DNA of 64,000 bases, taken from positions 1 through 64,000 of the forward strand of contig JAUNIX010000011.1 in the NCBI GenBank assembly GCA_030523275.1, written 5' to 3'. A program made the translations under genes and the position numbers. Shown in pieces: positions 60,684 to 64,000 of this stretch. Origin of the DNA: Lachnospiraceae bacterium. Lineage in GTDB: Bacteria; Bacillota; Clostridia; Lachnospirales; Lachnospiraceae. The notes under the pieces were generated by a model, which saw only the letters and a list, made by a program, of their open reading frames with translations, was not told where the DNA came from and did not search any database. Position 1 is the first letter of the stretch. The number at the start of each line of letters is the position of its first letter.

Positions 60684-61310
60684 ATGAAATTACAATTAGC
60701 ATTGGATGAAATGAATTTAGTAGACGCACTGAGATTTACAGATAAAGTGGCAGAGTATATTGATATTATTGAAATCGGGACTCCTTTTGTCATGGATGAA
60801 GGAATGAGAGGTGTCCGTGAATTTAAAAGATTTTTTCCAGATAAAGAAGTGCTGGCAGATTTAAAAATTATGGATGGTGGATACTTAGAAGCAAGTTATG
60901 CGTTTGAAGCAGGTGCATCCTATGCAACCGTATGCGGCGCAGCAGATACTTTAACAATCCAAGGAGCAGTTAAAGCGGCCAATGATTATGGTAAAAAAGC
61001 AGTTGTCGATATGATTACAATTACAGATCTTCCAAAACGAGTGGCTGAAATGGAAGCGATCGGTGCACATATTTTAGCAGTACATACAGGCGCAGATGCA
61101 CAGCAGGTTGGCAGAGAACCAATTGAAGATTTAAGAGTGATGAAGGGTTGTGCAAAGACAGCACAGATTGCAGTTGCCGGAGGAATCAGTAGTCAGTCCA
61201 TTGATAAATATGTTGCTTTAAAACCAGAAATTGTAATTGTCGGTTCTGCTATTGGACATGCAAAAAATCCTGTGGCAGAAGCAAAAGCAATCAAGGAAGC
61301 ATTGTTATAG
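60684..61310 (+). CDS. hxlA: 3-Hexulose-6-phosphate synthase-like (HPS/KGPDC family)
   Basis: This 208-residue TIM-barrel protein of the OMP-decarboxylase superfamily has VLADLKIMDGG with Asp59, Lys61 and Asp64, the HPS/KGPDC catalytic set, and VDMITITDLP and AVHTGADAQ matching hexulose-phosphate synthase more closely than ketogulonate-phosphate decarboxylase. HPS joins ribulose-5-phosphate with formaldehyde, or cleaves hexulose-6-phosphate in reverse. The isomerase gene follows at once, as in the ribulose monophosphate pathway. Confidence 0.88.
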   Translation: MKLQLALDEMNLVDALRFTDKVAEYIDIIEIGTPFVMDEGMRGVREFKRFFPDKEVLADLKIMDGGYLEASYAFEAGASYATVCGAADTLTIQGAVKAANDYGKKAVVDMITITDLPKRVAEMEAIGAHILAVHTGADAQQVGREPIEDLRVMKGCAKTAQIAVAGGISSQSIDKYVALKPEIVIVGSAIGHAKNPVAEAKAIKEALL

Positions 61311-61326
61311 TCGGGGAGGTATGGAA

Positions 61327-61884
61327 ATGTCAGAATGTAAAAATATTTTTGCTATTCTGGGTGAACTGACAGAATATGCAAAGCAAATGGACAACGATGG
61401 TTTGGCAGCAGTAGAAAAGTTGATAACTGAGGCAAAAAGAATTTTTGTAGGTGGAGCAGGACGATCTGGATTTGCAGCAAGAGGATTTTCCAATCGTTTA
61501 ATGCATTTAGGTTATACGGTTTACTTTGTTGGTGAACCAACAACACCTTCTATCCAGGAAGGAGATTTGCTGATTATAGGATCTGGTTCTGGTAATACTG
61601 CCAGTCTTGTGTCTAATGCAAAAAAAGCAAAAGAACAGGGAGCAAAAGTGGCTACATTGACTATGTTCCCAGAAAATAAGATTGGTTCTATGGCAGATGC
61701 AGCTATTAAAATTCCTGGTGAAACAGAAAAAGTAAAGGGAAAAGGAACCGGTTCTGTTCAGGCATCGGGTTCCTCCTTTGAAGAAATGAGTTGGATTACA
61801 TATGATGCAATGGTTATGGATTTAATGAGAATAACAAATCAGACAAGTGAAGACCTGTTTGTAAGACATGCAAATATGGAATAA
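61327..61884 (+). CDS. hxlB: 6-Phospho-3-hexuloisomerase (SIS domain)
   Basis: This 185-residue SIS-domain isomerase interconverts 3-hexulose-6-phosphate and fructose-6-phosphate. The sugar-phosphate loops FVGGAGRSGFAARGFSNRL and IGSGSGNTASLV, and the catalytic C-terminal EEMSWITYDAMVMDL, match HxlB. The start at 61327 is best because GGGAGG is seven bases away; ATG 61321 is too close. A perfect hairpin after the stop probably ends the operon. Confidence 0.92.
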   Translation: MSECKNIFAILGELTEYAKQMDNDGLAAVEKLITEAKRIFVGGAGRSGFAARGFSNRLMHLGYTVYFVGEPTTPSIQEGDLLIIGSGSGNTASLVSNAKKAKEQGAKVATLTMFPENKIGSMADAAIKIPGETEKVKGKGTGSVQASGSSFEEMSWITYDAMVMDLMRITNQTSEDLFVRHANME

Positions 61885-61894
61885 GGAGCATAAA

Positions 61895-61920
61895 AGGAAT
61901 GGGTTGCCATTCCTTTTTTG
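61895..61920 (+). terminator. Terminator after hxlB
   Basis: AGGAATGG and CCATTCCT pair perfectly with a 4-base loop, followed by six T. Confidence 0.88.
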
Positions 61921-61961
61921 TTTCATAGGAAATTACGTTATAATTTCCATGAAACAAAAAA
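61914..61961. repeat. 20-bp inverted repeat between hxlB and structured repeat D
   Basis: TTTTTTGTTTCAT-GGAAATT and its reverse complement pair over 20 bp with one bulged A and a 7-base loop. It overlaps the T-run of the hxlB terminator and abuts the structured element. It could be a second terminator working on both strands, or one boundary of the inserted element. Confidence 0.65.
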
Positions 61962-62097
61962 CGCTCCGCGAGGATGCGACCAGATGCATAAGGTAATGTG
62001 ACTGCTTACAGCAGTCTGCATCTGGCGCACAAAGCGGAGCAAGTCCCTCAGGGACTGAGGGATTATAGGGAGTTCGAGGCGGACTTGTCCGCTTTTG
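61961..62097 (+). repeat. Structured GC-rich element, related copy D
   Basis: It begins ACGCTCCGCGAGGATGCG, identical over 18 bases to the core of copies A and C. The next stem is different: CCAGATGCA/TGCATCTGG holding hairpin GACTGC/GCAGTC, then GCTCCGC/GCGGAGC closing the arm, then AGTCCC/GGGACT, and finally GCGGAC-TT-GTCCGC before TTTTG. The common architecture with changed stems suggests a family of structured elements. Confidence 0.65.
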
Positions 62098-62157
62098 TTC
62101 TGTTATAGAAACTTCTGATACCAAAAAAACGGTTAATATGAGTAAAGGAAAAACATT

Positions 62158-63201
62158 ATGGAGAAAAAAAGTATGCGATTTGGTGTATTGCTTCAAAAAA
62201 GGCAAGCAGTTGTAAAAGAGCGCGAATTACCATTATTAGGACCACACCAAGTACTGGTACGGCAAAGAGCGTGTAATATATGCACAACAGATTATGGTCA
62301 ATGGCAGGGCCTGCGGGAACATCAGGGTTATCCGATGGCAGGTGGACATGAGTCGGCTGGCATCATTGAAGCGGTGGGAGCTGCTGTAAAGGATTTTGCA
62401 GTTGGAGACCATGTAGGATTGGCTTATGATGGATGTGGGGAGTGTCTTGCTTGCAGGAGTGGTGATTTTAATTTCTGTACTGGTATCAAAGAACGACGCA
62501 CCAAAGATGGTTATCTTGGCACCTTTGGCTTTGCAGATTACTGTGTAAGAAATACGCGTGCTATTGTAAAAATGAATCCAGATTTAGATTTTAGCGAAGC
62601 CGCATTTGTGGAACCATTGGCTACTGTTGTGAAGGGAATGGAAAAAATTCGTTTGCAGCCATTAGAAACGGTGTTAGTAATCGGAGGGGGTACAATGGGA
62701 TTATTAAATGCCTTGGCAGCAAAAGCAATGGGGGCAAGAGTAATTATAGCGGAAATAATGGAAAATAAACTAGAGACAGCAAAAGAAGCTGGTATCGAAG
62801 TGATTGATGCAGGCAACACTGATACAGTCCAAAAAGTGAAAGAGTTTACAGATGGAATGGGAGCGGATGTAGTAATCGTAGCAGTTGGCTCTTCGAAAGC
62901 AAATGAACAGGCGTTACAGGCAGTCAAACAATTAGATGGAAGGATTCTTTACTTTGCAGCAGGTTATCCTGTTCCGGAAATAAAGATTGATTCCAATGTC
63001 ATTCATTATCGAAGACTTGAGTTGATTGGAACTTATTTGGCAGAGGCAAGACATTTTCAATTTGCGGCAAAGCTATTAAATATGGGAGCAGTCGATGTTT
63101 CTTGTTTGATCGAAGAACGAAAATTTCAGTTAGATGATATACAGAATGCGTTCGCGTATGCTTCAATACCAGGGAAATATAGGGTAAGTGTTTTGTTATA
63201 A
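62158..63201 (+). CDS. Zinc-dependent medium-chain alcohol/polyol dehydrogenase
   Basis: This 347-residue MDR dehydrogenase has a catalytic zinc cysteine in ACNICTTDYGQW, GGHESAGIIEAVG, and the structural zinc region CGECLACRSGDFNFC (four cysteines). The NAD loop is VIGGGTMGLLNAL. The family includes sorbitol, threonine and L-sorbose-phosphate-type dehydrogenases. It lies beyond the hxlB terminator and element D, so it may be a separate unit with the following alcohol dehydrogenase. Its position next to the polyol operon suggests oxidation or reduction of a related polyol. Confidence 0.88.
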   Translation: MEKKSMRFGVLLQKRQAVVKERELPLLGPHQVLVRQRACNICTTDYGQWQGLREHQGYPMAGGHESAGIIEAVGAAVKDFAVGDHVGLAYDGCGECLACRSGDFNFCTGIKERRTKDGYLGTFGFADYCVRNTRAIVKMNPDLDFSEAAFVEPLATVVKGMEKIRLQPLETVLVIGGGTMGLLNALAAKAMGARVIIAEIMENKLETAKEAGIEVIDAGNTDTVQKVKEFTDGMGADVVIVAVGSSKANEQALQAVKQLDGRILYFAAGYPVPEIKIDSNVIHYRRLELIGTYLAEARHFQFAAKLLNMGAVDVSCLIEERKFQLDDIQNAFAYASIPGKYRVSVLL

Positions 63202-63218
63202 AATTGGAGGAAACAGAT

Positions 63219-64000
63219 ATGGATAATTTTAACTTTTTAAGTCCGACCAGATTAATTGTCGGCAAAAATGCGGAATTAGAGACAGGAAAATGGATAAAAG
63301 AATATGGAGGAACGACAGTACTCGTCCATCATGATAGTGGGTTTGTGAAACAAAATGGATTTGTTGATAAAATTATTTCTTTACTTCGTGAGGAAGGGTT
63401 AAAAGTAGTTGAACTAGGAGGAGTCGTACCAAATCCCCATTTATCAAAGGTATATGAGGGGATTGAACTTTGTAAAAAGGAACATGTGGATTTTCTTTTG
63501 GCGATTGGTGGAGGTAGTGTGATCGATTCTACAAAAGCGATTGCAATGGGACTTCCATATGAGGGTGATGTATGGGATTTCTTTGTGGAAGAAGATGGTA
63601 TTCCACACGATGTACCTGTAAAAAGTACACCATTGGGTGTTATTTTAACGATTGCCGCAACAGGAAGTGAAGCTTCTAATAGTTGTGTGATTACAAAAGC
63701 GGATGAAAATTTAAAGCGATTTTGCGACAATGATATTAACCGGGCCGTCTTTGCAATTGAAAATCCAGAATTGACAATGACGTTGCCGCCATTTCAGACT
63801 GCTTGTGGAATCATTGATATCATGTCACATTCCATGGAACGTTATTTTACGCCAGAAAAGGGAAATGATATTTTAACAGATTATTTATGTGAGGCAATCT
63901 TTCACACTTGTATGGATTGCGGAAGAATTTTGATGAAAGACCCAACAAATTATGAAGCAAGAGCAAGTATTATGGTGGCATCCACATTATCTCATAATGG
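63219..64000 (+). CDS. Iron-containing alcohol dehydrogenase (butanol dehydrogenase/YqhD-like), partial
   Basis: The N-terminal 260 residues of an iron-dependent alcohol dehydrogenase are present before the window ends. NFLSPTRLIVGK and the coenzyme loop AIGGGSVIDSTKAIA are clear, as is ATGSEASNSCVI, and the first metal ligands lie in CGIIDIMSHSMERYF. Such enzymes reduce short aldehydes, including formaldehyde-like and C3/C4 aldehydes, with NAD(P)H. It follows the zinc dehydrogenase by 17 bp with TTGGAGGAA. The C-terminal third lies outside the window. Confidence 0.9.
   Translation, partial: MDNFNFLSPTRLIVGKNAELETGKWIKEYGGTTVLVHHDSGFVKQNGFVDKIISLLREEGLKVVELGGVVPNPHLSKVYEGIELCKKEHVDFLLAIGGGSVIDSTKAIAMGLPYEGDVWDFFVEEDGIPHDVPVKSTPLGVILTIAATGSEASNSCVITKADENLKRFCDNDINRAVFAIENPELTMTLPPFQTACGIIDIMSHSMERYFTPEKGNDILTDYLCEAIFHTCMDCGRILMKDPTNYEARASIMVASTLSHN

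Overview
The window reads as the chromosome of a low-GC, strictly anaerobic, gut-type Clostridia, most likely a Lachnospiraceae member. This is inferred from the AT-rich sequence with strong AAGGAGG ribosome sites, two glycyl-radical enzymes with activases, class III ribonucleotide reductase, the conserved uvrC-hprK-glcK-murB-rapZ-whiA-crh block, an Rpn-family nuclease gene and many PTS genes. No species is assigned.

Layout. (1) 0-10.3 kb: a glycyl-radical enzyme, its activase, a PTS-type regulator, a split fructose-family PTS (EIIA, EIIC, EIIB), a GldA-type glycerol dehydrogenase and a Gfo/Idh/MocA oxidoreductase. The set resembles the E. coli frw-pflDC/gldA region, so anaerobic breakdown of 1,5-anhydrohexitols ('anhydroglycolysis') is the leading hypothesis. 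(2) 10.3-16.7 kb: RidA, a purine permease, an unknown protein, a VanR/VanS-like two-component pair and a CBS/DRTGG pyrophosphatase. (3) 16.7-21 kb: an accessory island with a broken Rpn nuclease gene, a serine recombinase, and a compact run of three tiny zinc-finger proteins, an unknown protein, a JAMM/MPN protease-like protein and a CFI-box protein. (4) 21-36.5 kb: mostly housekeeping genes: a DinG-type helicase, queF, dus, a two-component system, a HAD phosphatase, uvrC, the hprK-to-crh block, tRNA-Thr and a two-gene chromate-family transporter. (5) 36.5-39.7 kb: the anaerobic ribonucleotide reductase operon, in which the glycyl-radical tail of NrdD is a separate 50-codon ORF and a 174-bp structured repeat fills the gap. 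(6) 39.9-48.6 kb: a ten-gene Mrp/Mbh-like cation antiporter operon. (7) 48.6-51.7 kb: a TPP-riboswitch-controlled ThiXYZ-type pyrimidine transporter. (8) 51.8-64 kb: hexitol metabolism: a HAD phosphatase, DeoR regulator and MtlD, then a GntR regulator divergent from an operon with a sorbitol-6-phosphate-dehydrogenase-like SDR, a mannose-family PTS, DhaL/DhaK, hexulose-6-phosphate synthase and phosphohexuloisomerase, followed by two alcohol dehydrogenases, the last cut by the window edge.

The most unusual signals are the split nrdD, a family of GC-rich structured repeats (three close copies with compensatory base changes and two looser relatives; one copy interrupts the Rpn gene and another lies between the nrdD halves), the JAMM/zinc-ribbon/CFI-box island, the probable anhydrohexitol pathway with a regulator that has lost nearly all its phosphorylation sites, and an operon joining dihydroxyacetone kinase to formaldehyde-type hexulose-phosphate enzymes. 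HprK together with a Crh-like protein gives the catabolite-control circuit that probably governs the several PTS operons.
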